The position numbers and the translations under genes are program-made. This document shows, piece by piece, positions 1-8,023 of a DNA stretch of 24,750 nucleotides. The number at the start of each line of letters is the position of its first letter. The stretch's first letter is position 1. The DNA is from JBLIDK01 sp047632595 (lineage in GTDB: Bacteria > Bacteroidota > Bacteroidia > Sphingobacteriales > Sphingobacteriaceae): assembly GCA_047632595.1 (NCBI GenBank), contig JBLIDK010000033.1:1-24750 (forward strand), in the 5' to 3' direction. Under the pieces are notes generated by a model that made no database searches, was not told where the DNA came from, and saw nothing but the letters and a program-made list of their open reading frames with translations.

Positions 1-237
1 AAGTTTGATAAAGTAATTACTCTTGAAGATGGAGCAATTATGGGAGGAATGGGCAGTGCAATACTTGAGTTTATGGCTGACAATGGCTATAGTTCTAAAG
101 TTATTCGCTTAGGTATTCCTGATCATCTAGTAGAACACGGTTCTCAAAAAGAATTGTATGAAGAGTGTGGGTTTCATCCAGAAGGTATTTACCAAAGCAC
201 ATTAAAGCTAATGCAAAAGGCAAAGGCCAAAGTTTAA
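1..237 (+). CDS. dxs: 1-deoxy-D-xylulose-5-phosphate synthase, C-terminal end (partial)
   Basis: The open frame enters from the left edge and ends at TAA 235-237, giving the last 78 residues. They match the C-terminal transketolase-like domain of DXS: an acidic strand (VITLEDGAI), then GGMGSAILEF, LGIPDHLVEHGS and a final helix containing GFHPEGI. DXS is the cytoplasmic thiamine-diphosphate enzyme that condenses pyruvate with glyceraldehyde-3-phosphate to start the MEP isoprenoid pathway. The catalytic and cofactor-binding parts lie outside the window. The stop is only 2 bp from the stop of the convergent TlpA-like gene. Other transketolase-family enzymes share the fold, but the IPD-x-x-VEHGS signature favours DXS. 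Confidence 0.9.
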   Translation, partial: KFDKVITLEDGAIMGGMGSAILEFMADNGYSSKVIRLGIPDHLVEHGSQKELYEECGFHPEGIYQSTLKLMQKAKAKV

Positions 238-239
238 CA

Positions 240-1121
240 TTACTCTTTCAGTTCTTTTTGTTCCTTTAAAAAAACTTTTACCTCGTGTGGGCGAAAGCCC
301 AGTTGAATTAAATCACCATTTGCATCAAATAATGCACCATAAGGCAAGGCGTTTTGAACAAACTCTCTCCGGTTTTGGTCAGTAGCATACCCTTGAACCC
401 ATCTAAAATTCCGCTTCTCTAAAAACTCGTCAGTTTTAGGGTTTGTTTCCTCAATATTTAATGTAATAATTACAATGTCTTTTCTAAAGTTGTTGTAAAT
501 ATCTTCCAGTACACTAAATTCTTTGATACAACCGGAACAACTAGTTTTCCAGAAGTAGACATAGATTAATTTTTTACGATTTTTGTAAATTTCAAATGCC
601 CCATTACTTCCATCAATTCGCGTAAATGATTGCTGGGGCAATTTGGTAATAGTATGTAGGTCAACATTCCGTATCTTAAGTACTGTGTCGTCTTTTGATA
701 TTTGACGACCTTCAACAAATCGCCCAAAAGAATCAACACAATCGATCATAAAATACCACTCTTGATTAACAGATATTATTATGGTGTCTTTGACTTCAGA
801 AATGGTCATGCCTTCAATATAACGTCTAAATGCACGTGTGTAATGTTGGGCCAAAATAATTAAATCGGTTGAATCAGTACGAATGGTGTCATCTTTATTT
901 TTATCCTCCACAATCAAAGTAAATTTGATACCATTTCGATTGTAGTCCCCAAAATGACCTAGAGTTGGTCCAGAAGGATTTGATTCATTTTTAAAGAAAT
1001 TTCTTGATTCAATTTTCCGTTTTTGTGGAAGTTTAATTCTAATAGAGTCTTGTGCTAAGACCCCATAAAAAAAAGAGCCTAATAGAAAAAATAAAATCGC
1101 TTTTTTAACAAGCATAACCAA
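240..1121 (-). CDS. Exported thioredoxin-fold (TlpA/AhpC-TSA-like) protein
   Basis: This 293-residue protein starts with a signal peptide (basic start, hydrophobic stretch 8-22, cleavage probably after Ala23 with Gln next). Residues ~30-165 have no recognised domain. From ~170 a thioredoxin-like fold follows: a hydrophobic strand (LIYVYFWKTSCSGC) with a CxxC redox pair at Cys195 and Cys198, then a strand and helix, and a likely cis-proline loop (ALPYGALFDANGDLI). This arrangement suits a periplasmic thiol-disulfide oxidoreductase of the TlpA/ResA type, which usually reduces or isomerises disulfides in exported proteins; the substrate cannot be told. ATG is used at 1121, with an alternative ATG two codons later. 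It lies 58 bp downstream of ldcA on the same strand, so the two may be co-transcribed. Confidence 0.8.
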   Translation of the reverse strand: MVMLVKKAILFFLLGSFFYGVLAQDSIRIKLPQKRKIESRNFFKNESNPSGPTLGHFGDYNRNGIKFTLIVEDKNKDDTIRTDSTDLIILAQHYTRAFRRYIEGMTISEVKDTIIISVNQEWYFMIDCVDSFGRFVEGRQISKDDTVLKIRNVDLHTITKLPQQSFTRIDGSNGAFEIYKNRKKLIYVYFWKTSCSGCIKEFSVLEDIYNNFRKDIVIITLNIEETNPKTDEFLEKRNFRWVQGYATDQNRREFVQNALPYGALFDANGDLIQLGFRPHEVKVFLKEQKELKE

Positions 1122-1179
1122 TTGTATAGAAAATTTGAGTCTAAAACGTACAGAAGGTTTACACCGTTGTTAGTAAGGA

Positions 1180-2100
1180 TTAGAGAAAGTTTAAAGTTGC
1201 GCCATACATTCCAACTTCTAACTCCATTCTTCTATTAAGAATTAGAGCACGATTATCTTCTTGATGACCTATGGGTATTCCAAATGCAACCGGTATTCCT
1301 AGTGAAACTGAATGTTCATGAACAATTTCTTTAGCAGTTTTTCCAAATGGAATTTCGTTGTCTCGCATATCAGTCATGCCTCCAACTAAAATACCTTTTA
1401 GTTTATTTAATGCACCTGCTCTTTTTAAACCTACCATCATTCTGTCTATATGATATAGATACTCATCTAAGTCCTCTATAAATAGAACAGAATCATCTGT
1501 AAGAGGATACGATTGGGTGTCTCGAATAGAATACAACACACTTAAATTTCCGCCAACAACAACACCTTTACATTTGCCAAATATGTTTAAAGATTCAGGG
1601 GCACTTTGAATATCACAGTGACCTTGAAAAAGAGCTTTCATTATAGTAGTGTTTGCCCAATGTTCGCGTTCTTTAGGGAAACCCATAGGCATATTACAGT
1701 GCAAAGATGCACAGTTGTAATTTTTGTTAAGATGACCATGTAAAACAGTAATATCACTGTAACCACAAATCCATATTGGATCTTTTTCAAAACGGCTAAA
1801 ATCAATTAAGTCTATAGCACGTGCAGTACCATAGCCTCCACGCGCAATGAAAATTGCTTTTACTTCAGGTTTATCTAATAAATGTTGAAAGCCCAAAGCT
1901 CGTTCTTTGTCTGTTCCAGCAAATTGATTTAAGCCAACTCCAATATTGGGAGCCAGTTCTACTTTTAGATTCCATGAATGAAAAATGTCTAGGGCATTTT
2001 TTAGTTCATCGCCTAAAATAAGGCGTGCTGTAGCCGCAATTCCTATGGTATCTCCAGGTTTTAGAAAATTCGGTATACGTATTGGCTCTTTGAAACTCAT
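1180..2100 (-). CDS. ldcA: LD-carboxypeptidase (muramoyltetrapeptide carboxypeptidase, peptidase S66)
   Basis: This 306-residue protein has the S66 family layout throughout. The N-terminal PGDTIGIAATAR strand is followed by the ARGGYGTARAIDLID motif at 86-100. The nucleophile is in GYSDIT (Ser115), and the rest of the Ser-Glu-His triad is likely Glu209 (LFIED) and His279 (IPIGHQEDN). The family removes the terminal D-alanine from tetrapeptide stems during peptidoglycan recycling and is usually cytoplasmic. No signal peptide is visible, which agrees. The length is normal. ATG at 2100 lies 45 bp from the divergent metG start, and a Bacteroidetes -7 box is centred in the gap. Confidence 0.9.
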   Translation of the reverse strand: MSFKEPIRIPNFLKPGDTIGIAATARLILGDELKNALDIFHSWNLKVELAPNIGVGLNQFAGTDKERALGFQHLLDKPEVKAIFIARGGYGTARAIDLIDFSRFEKDPIWICGYSDITVLHGHLNKNYNCASLHCNMPMGFPKEREHWANTTIMKALFQGHCDIQSAPESLNIFGKCKGVVVGGNLSVLYSIRDTQSYPLTDDSVLFIEDLDEYLYHIDRMMVGLKRAGALNKLKGILVGGMTDMRDNEIPFGKTAKEIVHEHSVSLGIPVAFGIPIGHQEDNRALILNRRMELEVGMYGATLNFL

Positions 2101-2116
2101 ATTAGTGCTACATTTG
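2089..2116 (+). promoter_or_regulatory. Probable metG promoter (Bacteroidetes-type)
   Basis: A perfect TAnnTTTG box (TACATTTG, 2109-2116) lies 29 bp upstream of the metG GTG. A TTTG at 2089-2092 sits 16 bp before it in the place of the -33 element. The spacing is slightly short of the usual 17 or more. The inferred transcript would have a leader of roughly 22-25 nt. The -33 element falls inside the first codons of ldcA. Confidence 0.45.
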
Positions 2117-2119
2117 TAT

Positions 2120-2127
2120 CAAAGATA
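2120..2127 (-). promoter_or_regulatory. Probable ldcA -7 promoter box
   Basis: On the minus strand TATCTTTG matches the Bacteroidetes -7 consensus TAnnTTTG exactly, and its last base lies 19 nt before the ldcA ATG. No TTG is found at a good -33 distance, so this box is weaker evidence than the metG one. It faces the metG box with only 3 bp between the two. Confidence 0.35.
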
Positions 2128-2145
2128 CTTTCAAAATATTAAAAA

Positions 2146-4197
2146 GTGAATCATCCTTCAAGATATACAGTTACAGCAGCATTACCTTATACAAATGGAC
2201 CAGTTCATATCGGCCACTTGGCTGGTGTATATGTTCCTGCAGATATCTACGTGCGATTTTTACGAAATAAATATCCTGAACGTGAAGTGGCATTTATTTG
2301 CGGATCGGATGAACACGGGGTTGCAATTACTCTAAAAGCTAGAAAAGAAGGAACTACTCCTCAGGCAATTATTGATAAGTATGATGGGATTATTCGCAAA
2401 TCTTTTGCAGATTTCGGAATAAGTTTTAGTAATTACTCCAGAACTTCTAAACCCATACATCACGAAACTGCTCAAGAACTTTTTAAAGATTTATATGAAA
2501 AGGATGTTTTTATTGAGAAGACATCAAAGCAATATTTTGATGAAAAGGAGCAGCAGTTTTTAGCTGATAGATACATTCAAGGTACTTGTCCAAAATGCAG
2601 CAATCCTGATGCATATGGAGATCAATGTGAAAATTGTGGAAGTACACTTAGTCCAAAGGATCTAGGAAATCCGAAATCGATGTTAAGCGGTGAGAAGCCT
2701 ATTCTAAAAGAAACTAAGCATTGGTATTTTCCTTTGGATAAATATGAAGAGAAGCTCCGTAAATGGATTTTAGAGGATCATAAAGAATGGAAGAATAATG
2801 TAACTGGACAATGCAAAAGTTGGCTAGATGGCGGTTTACAACCAAGACCAATGACACGTGACCTTGATTGGGGCGTTAAAGTTCCAGTAAAAGGCGCAGA
2901 AGGAAAGGTAATGTATGTTTGGTTTGATGCTCCTATTGGATACATCAGTTCAACTAAAGAATGGGCTGCAGAAAAAGGAATTGATTGGGAACCATTTTGG
3001 AAGGATGACGAAACTAAATTAGTTCATTTTATCGGAAAGGATAACATTGTTTTTCATTGTATAATTTTCCCAGCAATGTTGATGGCCCATGGCGATTACA
3101 TTTTACCAGACAATGTTCCTGCCAACGAGTTTTTAAACTTAGAAGGACAAAAAATCAGTACTTCTAGAAACTGGGCAGTTTGGTTACATGAATACTTGGT
3201 TGATTTTCCTGAAAAGCAAGATGTGTTACGCTATGTTTTGACAGCAAATGCACCTGAGAATAAAGACAACGATTTTACTTGGAGTGATTTTCAAGCTAGA
3301 AACAATAATGAACTGGTAGCTGTTCTGGGAAATTTTATAAATAGAGTGTGTGTATTAACACATAAGTATTATGACGGCGTAGTTCCAGCTAAAGGAGAAA
3401 TTACAGAAGTAGAGAAAAATTTATTGTTTGAGGCCAATTATAAAATTGACCAAATGGAAGCAGCAATAGAAGACTATAAGTTCAGACAAGGGGCTTATGA
3501 GATGATGGAAGTTGCACGATTAGGGAATAAATATCTAGCCGAACTGGAACCATGGAAATTGGTTAAAACAGATCCAAATCGAGTGGAGAATATCATGCAT
3601 GCCGCTCTTCAAATTGCCGCAAAGTTAAGTGTAATAATGGAGCCTTTTTTGCCATTTTCGAGCGATAAACTGCAAAAAATGCTAAATTTTGACTCAAAAG
3701 AGTGGAAAAACTGCAAAAAAGATGAAATTTTAAAAAGCGGACATAAGCTGAATGAGGCTTCACTGTTATTTGAAAAAATTGAAGATGAAAAAATAGTTCA
3801 TCAAATGGCTAAACTGAAACAAACTAAAGATTCGAATATGGAAGAAGTGAAAACTATAGTACCCACAAAAGACGCTATAGAGTTTGATGATTTCATGAAA
3901 TTAGACATTAGAGTAGGTACAATTTTGGAAGCACAAAAAGTTCCAAAGGCAGACAAGCTTTTGCAGTTTAAGGTTGATACTGGAGTGGATGTCCGTACAA
4001 TTGTTTCGGGAATTGCTGAGCAATTTATTCCAGAAGAATTAATAGGTAAACAAGTAAGTGTATTAATTAATCTAGCGCCACGTAAAATGAGAGGTGTTGT
4101 TTCAGAAGGAATGATTTTGCTTGCTGAGAACGAAAAAGGAGAGTTAACTTTTGTGCTTCCTGAAAAAGGAATGCCAAACGGTGCAATAGTTAGATAA
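2146..4197 (+). CDS. metG: Methionyl-tRNA synthetase with C-terminal tRNA-binding domain
   Basis: This 683-residue class I synthetase charges tRNA-Met in the cytoplasm. Visible landmarks in order are the HIGH motif (21-24), a zinc knuckle with Cys148, Cys151, Cys161 and Cys164, the WFDAPIGYISS active-site strand (259-269), and a KMSKS-equivalent loop reading KISTS (336-340). An anticodon-binding helical domain spans ~385-550. From ~578 there is a fused EMAP/Trbp111-like OB-fold (DFMKLDIRVGTILEA, then LAPRKMRG) that helps dimerisation and tRNA binding. The start is GTG: an in-frame TAA at 2140-2142 lies one codon upstream, so no earlier start is possible, and the HIGH motif sits close behind. 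Confidence 0.96.
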   Translation: MNHPSRYTVTAALPYTNGPVHIGHLAGVYVPADIYVRFLRNKYPEREVAFICGSDEHGVAITLKARKEGTTPQAIIDKYDGIIRKSFADFGISFSNYSRTSKPIHHETAQELFKDLYEKDVFIEKTSKQYFDEKEQQFLADRYIQGTCPKCSNPDAYGDQCENCGSTLSPKDLGNPKSMLSGEKPILKETKHWYFPLDKYEEKLRKWILEDHKEWKNNVTGQCKSWLDGGLQPRPMTRDLDWGVKVPVKGAEGKVMYVWFDAPIGYISSTKEWAAEKGIDWEPFWKDDETKLVHFIGKDNIVFHCIIFPAMLMAHGDYILPDNVPANEFLNLEGQKISTSRNWAVWLHEYLVDFPEKQDVLRYVLTANAPENKDNDFTWSDFQARNNNELVAVLGNFINRVCVLTHKYYDGVVPAKGEITEVEKNLLFEANYKIDQMEAAIEDYKFRQGAYEMMEVARLGNKYLAELEPWKLVKTDPNRVENIMHAALQIAAKLSVIMEPFLPFSSDKLQKMLNFDSKEWKNCKKDEILKSGHKLNEASLLFEKIEDEKIVHQMAKLKQTKDSNMEEVKTIVPTKDAIEFDDFMKLDIRVGTILEAQKVPKADKLLQFKVDTGVDVRTIVSGIAEQFIPEELIGKQVSVLINLAPRKMRGVVSEGMILLAENEKGELTFVLPEKGMPNGAIVR

Positions 4198-4229
4198 ACG
4201 TAGAGCACAATATCATCATTGTTTAGATT

Positions 4230-4280
4230 TTAAGGAAGAGAAACGAAAAACGTACTGCCCTTATCTACTTCAATAAATTT
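4230..4280 (-). pseudogene. Possible remnant of a histidine-kinase C-terminus
   Basis: The minus strand just downstream of the broken FGE-like gene reads KKFIEVDKGSTFFVSLP followed by TAA. This resembles the last strand pair of histidine-kinase ATPase domains (a Gly-Ser/Thr-x-Phe-x-x-x-Leu-Pro ending). No more of a kinase can be read upstream: the preceding residues do not resemble the G1 box and the FGE-like pseudogene ends 50 bp away. If real, it is the last ~17 codons of a deleted gene. The match is short, so chance similarity is possible. Confidence 0.35.
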
Positions 4281-4330
4281 TTTATTATTTCCAAGTCTGT
4301 TGCACTTATAATAAAAGTTGATTGATTTTA

Positions 4331-5232
4331 TTAATTATTGATAACAATAATTGGTCTAAAACCTATTTCTGGAGTGGGCAGATCGTAGGTCATTTCACTT
4401 TCACAACGAACATCAAAACCAAGAGAGTTCCAAGAACCACCTAAGGCTATTCCTTTTTCGCTAATCATTTCGGCAACATTTCCATTTGTGTTGTATAAGC
4501 CAAAATCATTAGGCAAATATGACTTCGCTGGAGCTGTAATATCAAATGATCCATCTGATTTTATAACCATTGATTTCGATGGTGCTCCACCTTCAGCTAA
4601 GTTTTTTATTACAAATTCATTGGTTTTAGGGTCTATGCTCATGTTATGCTCTCCTAATCTTTTGAAATTACACATATACAGACCTTTTGTATTTTATATG
4701 TATGGTCCACCCCAACTGTATTTCATATTGTCTTTGCCAGTTTTAGATGCATATTGCCATTCCTTTTTTGTAGGAAGTTTTAAACTTACTTCATAATCTA
4801 ATAAACCTGATGAGTTAATCTTTTCTGTAGCCCATTCACAATAAGCAATTGCGCCTTCATGAGAAACATTTACGACAGGATAGTCTTGTACGCTGGGTGG
4901 GTGATAATTATCTACAAAGGGCTGCATATGAGCCATAAGATTGTTCCACTTGTCTGCATGAATTTGTATGGAACTAAAAATTCTAGGTTGCCAGTAGCCC
5001 TTATATCGGCTAAAAACTCATTGTATTCCAAATTGGTAATTTCTTTTGTAGCCATGAAAAATAAAGAGGGCATTCCTTCACCTTCAGTTTCAGTTTCAAT
5101 CAAAACAAAGTTTTCCTTTAGTTCTTTAGGTAACTTGATACTTTTTTTAGTTTCAAAAAGAGTAAAGCTAAAAATAGAGATAAGCAAAAATATTATTAAT
5201 GATAATTTGAAGATAGATTTTAAAGTATTCAT
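4331..5232 (-). pseudogene. Broken FGE-sulfatase (SUMF1/GldJ-GldK-like) domain protein
   Basis: Three pieces on the minus strand together make one protein of about 300 residues. It begins with a membrane anchor or signal (residues ~7-25, no lipobox cysteine). It then shows the formylglycine-generating-enzyme-like fold: MPSLFFMATKEITNLEYNEF, then YPVVNVSHEGAIAYCEWA, LPTKKEWQYASK, YSWGGPY, NDFGLYNTNGNVAEMI, GGSWNS and a final GFRP. Two lesions interrupt it. One is a one-base loss in a short A run (T run 4963-4965 on the + strand), where the frame changes between VPYK and HADKWNN. The other is an in-frame TAA at 4694-4696, after GGPYI and before NTKGLYMCNF. In Bacteroidetes this fold occurs in the gliding/T9SS lipoproteins GldJ and GldK and in many uncharacterised exported proteins. 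This copy is shorter than GldJ/GldK and is probably one of the latter. Confidence 0.85.
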
Positions 5233-5278
5233 CAGTTGCTTAGTTTGTTGTAGACTGTAAACGTAATTGTTGCAACAA

Positions 5279-5491
5279 TTATTTTAGCAACTTTTTTATG
5301 CCATAAATACCTAGCAGAATCCAAGGCATTCCATGCAATAATACATCAAACCAATCTTTAAGCACCATTCCTGCTGCTCCACCAAAAATCCATTTAAGTT
5401 TACCCCAAATGTGAGGCTCGGGAAAAAAAGGTGCAAGACCTAAGGTTAGGCATAACAAAACAAGTATTTTCCAGTCGTTAAATAGTTTCAT
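5279..5491 (-). CDS. Small conserved membrane protein
   Basis: This is a 70-residue protein with two hydrophobic segments (about 8-22 and 52-67) joined by a region rich in Trp, Gly and Pro (FFPEPHIWGKLKWIFGG). It resembles short Bacteroidetes proteins that databases sometimes label 'RND transporter', although it is far too small to be one. No function can be assigned. It starts at ATG 5491 and lies 46 bp upstream of the broken FGE-like gene on the same strand. Confidence 0.65.
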   Translation of the reverse strand: MKLFNDWKILVLLCLTLGLAPFFPEPHIWGKLKWIFGGAAGMVLKDWFDVLLHGMPWILLGIYGIKKLLK

Positions 5492-5545
5492 TTTTTTAAA
5501 GTGAAAGAGTGCATAAGTTCAAAAGTGCGGTTTAAAAATCTCTGT

Positions 5546-5605
5546 TTGCTCTAAACTCAAGCTCTTGCTGCTATTCCTGTATGCTATTTACTCTTGCTCT
5601 AAACT
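5546..5605. repeat. Degenerate low-complexity intergenic repeat
   Basis: The 12-mer ttgctctaaact occurs at 5546-5557 and again at 5594-5605, with related words (caagctcttgctgct, ctattcctgtatgctattta) between. It lies directly downstream of the helicase stop. It resembles the AGCT-rich degenerate repeats in the other gaps of this window (13.0-13.2 kb and 17.9-18.1 kb). No coding or RNA gene is visible in it. Confidence 0.5.
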
Positions 5606-5610
5606 GTAAA

Positions 5611-6879
5611 CTATCTTCTACCTCGCCATTGTCCTTTATTATTACCATCACCATTTTTCTTTCTATTGGCGAAGAACTCTTGTTTCTTGCGCTCTTTTTC
5701 TTTGGCGACTTCTTTTTTCTGAGCATTATTCATTGGGCGCTCAGTTTGTGGGTATGGATTATCTTTTACAAGCTGTATTTTTTGCTTGGTTAATTTTTCG
5801 ATATCAAAAATGTAGGTGTTTTCTTCGGGCTCGCAAATTGAAATTGCAATTCCTTCTTCCTTAGCTCTTCCACAACGTCCAATTCTGTGAACATAGGTCT
5901 CAGCTTCATTAGGAATGTCATAGTTGATTACATAGCGTAATTTATCAATATCAATTCCTCTTGCTGCAATATCAGTTGCAACTAACACTCTAATTTGTCC
6001 GTCTTTAAAGTCGCTAAGAGCTTTTTGGCGTTGGTTCTGGCTTTTATCGCCATGAATTGCAGCGCATTCTATTTTCATTTTTCTAAGATTGGAAACTATT
6101 CTGTCAGCCCCGTGTTTGGTTCTTGAAAAAAGCAAAACTTGTTTTAAATCTTTGTTCTTTAAAATGTGTAGAATAAGCTTTTTCTTACTGTCTTTGTTTG
6201 TTAAATACAAATATTGTTGAATGGTTTCTGCTGTAGAAGAAACGGCATCTACTGCAATCTTTTTAGGATTGTTTAGAATGTCATTTGATAAATCGACAAT
6301 GCTTTTAGGCATGGTTGCAGAGAAAAACAAGGACTGTCTTTTAACAGGTAGTTTAGCTAAAAGCTTTTTAACATCATGAATAAAGCCCATATCTAGCATT
6401 CGATCTGCTTCATCTAATACAAAGTATTTTACATCTTTTAGTGAGATATGACCTTGGTTCATAAGATCTAGTAAACGACCTGGTGTAGCAACCAAAATGT
6501 CCACACCTTTTTTTAATGCTTGAGTTTGAGTTCCTTGAGAAACCCCACCAAATACAACTGTATTTTTAAGGTTGGTGTATTTACCATAAGCAGTAAAACT
6601 TTCACCAATTTGAATGGCTAATTCACGAGTTGGAGTAACAATTAAAGCCCTTACTTTTCTTTGACCTTTTTCTTCATGTTGATCTTGAAACATGTGTTGC
6701 AGAATAGGAATAGCAAATGCTGCGGTTTTACCCGTACCAGTTTGAGCACTCCCTAAAACATCTTGTCGGTTTAAAACAAGAGGAATAGCTTGGGCCTGAA
6801 TTTGTGTTGGTTCGGTATAATTTTGATCCTTTAATGCCTTTAGAATAGGTTGAATCAGGTTTAAATCTTGAAATTTCAT
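5611..6879 (-). CDS. DEAD-box ATP-dependent RNA helicase (RhlE-like)
   Basis: This 422-residue protein has the DEAD-box helicase motifs in order: Q motif (PTQIQ, 24-28), motif I AQTGTGKT (45-52), Ia PTRELA (83-88), GG (111-112), TPGR (132-135), DEAD (156-159), SAT (187-189), then in the second RecA domain LLFSRT (249-254), ATDIAARGIDI (301-311) and motif VI HRIGRCGR (331-338). A basic Lys/Arg/Asn-rich tail of ~45 residues follows, as in RhlE-type proteins, which unwind short RNA duplexes in ribosome assembly and mRNA decay, often in the cold. Motif VI has Cys where Thr is usual, a tolerated change in the family. It appears to be a single-gene unit; a hairpin lies in its 5' leader. Confidence 0.93.
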   Translation of the reverse strand: MKFQDLNLIQPILKALKDQNYTEPTQIQAQAIPLVLNRQDVLGSAQTGTGKTAAFAIPILQHMFQDQHEEKGQRKVRALIVTPTRELAIQIGESFTAYGKYTNLKNTVVFGGVSQGTQTQALKKGVDILVATPGRLLDLMNQGHISLKDVKYFVLDEADRMLDMGFIHDVKKLLAKLPVKRQSLFFSATMPKSIVDLSNDILNNPKKIAVDAVSSTAETIQQYLYLTNKDSKKKLILHILKNKDLKQVLLFSRTKHGADRIVSNLRKMKIECAAIHGDKSQNQRQKALSDFKDGQIRVLVATDIAARGIDIDKLRYVINYDIPNEAETYVHRIGRCGRAKEEGIAISICEPEENTYIFDIEKLTKQKIQLVKDNPYPQTERPMNNAQKKEVAKEKERKKQEFFANRKKNGDGNNKGQWRGRR

Positions 6880-6886
6880 TAAAAAT

Positions 6887-6908
6887 ATGGTTTAAATGGA
6901 TAAACCAT
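6887..6908 (-). promoter_or_regulatory. Hairpin in the 5' leader of the DEAD-box helicase gene
   Basis: A perfect 8-bp inverted repeat (atggttta / taaaccat) with a 6-nt loop ends 7 nt before the helicase ATG. On the coding strand it is followed by a run of five T. It could mask the ribosome entry region, or act as a weak attenuator. The stem is AU-rich and its regulatory role is inferred. Confidence 0.35.
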
Positions 6909-7003
6909 GAGGTTCAGCACAAATAGATTGGCGTAAAGGTACGAAGAATGCAGGTTCTAAATCAATCTTGAACTATAGTTTATATTTATCTTAATGAATT
7001 TCC

Positions 7004-7852
7004 TTAAAATGTTCTCGCATATGATACATATGGTAATGGAAAACCTATATCAGTAAGTATAAGTGCTCCAAGATCGAATGCACTATTTTTACCTACTATT
7101 CGTATACCTTGAATACTGAAGTATGTTGGACCTTCTCCGTCAACTGGTAAAAGGTAATTTTCTGATAATAAAGAAAGTCCTCTAGAAAGGCGATGAGTTC
7201 CAGAAAACATAATAGCAGGGTTATTAGTTAATGTAGCGTCAACAAAGCCGTAGCCAATACCTCCAGTAACATTAGACTCTGAGTTACCATAAGTACCAAC
7301 AGTATAAATTAGAGAGGCAGCTCCAAAAGTCGAAAAACCAGCTAGTAGCACCCCCCCGCCCACATGTACATTTTTGGCAACTTCAAATCCAACTTTTGGT
7401 GTAAGAAAATAAATAGGATTTCCAGTTACAGTTGAAATAAACTCTAATCCACCTCCAATGGAAAAGTTTTTAGAAATTCCGTAATTCACGAAATTTAATG
7501 TCACATACACATTCTGATAGTACCCTTTTCCTTTTTTAATTGGAATAGCCGAAGGCCCAAAAAAGTATCGAGTTTCGTGAGGATTTGGAAAGCCAAATTT
7601 ACCTGTATAAGTGTAATCTTGGATGGATTTAACGTTCGAAGCAATTAGACTTAATTCTCCATTTTCAGTCTGTAAAATTAATTTGTTATTGGCATTTGAA
7701 ATAATCTGCCCAACATATTCATCACCATTTTTCATGGCGACAGTTACTTTGGAATTTTTAATGGTTTTTGTTGTATCGTTTTGTGCTTGAATTGTAGAAA
7801 GTGAGAAAACAAGAACGCAAAGTGATGCAAATTTAATTAGGTAGTTCTTCAT
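7004..7852 (-). CDS. Exported protein with probable beta-barrel C-terminus, function unknown
   Basis: From ATG 7852 the protein has 282 residues. An in-frame ATG four codons earlier (7864) exists, but the later start gives a textbook signal peptide (MKNYLIKFASLCVLVFSLS, cleaved near Ala23 before Gln). Residues ~36-80 form a compact strand-rich module (AMKNGDEYVGQIIS, LILQTENGELSLI) like those found in front of Bacteroidetes barrel proteins. The rest (~95-282) alternates Gly/aromatic strands (NYGISKNFSIGGGLEFIS) and ends with Phe, as outer-membrane barrels do. I do not recognise the family. It is probably a small outer-membrane protein. No partner gene is evident. Confidence 0.65.
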   Translation of the reverse strand: MKNYLIKFASLCVLVFSLSTIQAQNDTTKTIKNSKVTVAMKNGDEYVGQIISNANNKLILQTENGELSLIASNVKSIQDYTYTGKFGFPNPHETRYFFGPSAIPIKKGKGYYQNVYVTLNFVNYGISKNFSIGGGLEFISTVTGNPIYFLTPKVGFEVAKNVHVGGGVLLAGFSTFGAASLIYTVGTYGNSESNVTGGIGYGFVDATLTNNPAIMFSGTHRLSRGLSLLSENYLLPVDGEGPTYFSIQGIRIVGKNSAFDLGALILTDIGFPLPYVSYARTF

Positions 7853-7977
7853 AAAGCAAGGCATTTGGGTTTGAAAAATTATAATTTAATGATGATTAGT
7901 ACAGCCTTTTGTACTGAAGTTTAATCTTCAACAAAGTATTAGGAAGCAAGCTACAGCAAAAAATAATAGAAATTCAA

Positions 7978-8008
7978 AATAGGTCTGTTTAATTTAAACA
8001 GACCTATT
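7978..8008 (-). terminator. Hairpin terminator of the symporter-amidohydrolase operon
   Basis: This is a perfect 14-bp inverted repeat (aataggtctgttta / taaacagacctatt) with a 3-nt loop. It begins 15 bp after the stop of the last gene of the minus-strand operon. On that strand the stem is followed by TTTGAATTTC, a modest T-rich tail. Position and perfect pairing support a terminator. Confidence 0.75.
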
Positions 8009-8023
8009 GGGTCTAATTAAATC

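Noticed and set aside
3801..4208. A 135-codon open frame on the minus strand within metG
   Set aside because: It lies almost wholly inside the conserved C-terminal tRNA-binding domain of metG on the other strand, and its translation resembles no protein family.
4694..4936. Three separate small genes between 4331 and 5232
   Set aside because: The three pieces fit consecutive parts of one FGE-like domain without gaps, so they are one broken gene.
5279..5491. An RND efflux transporter, as similar small proteins are sometimes named
   Set aside because: At 70 residues with two helices it cannot hold any part of the RND fold that would justify the name.
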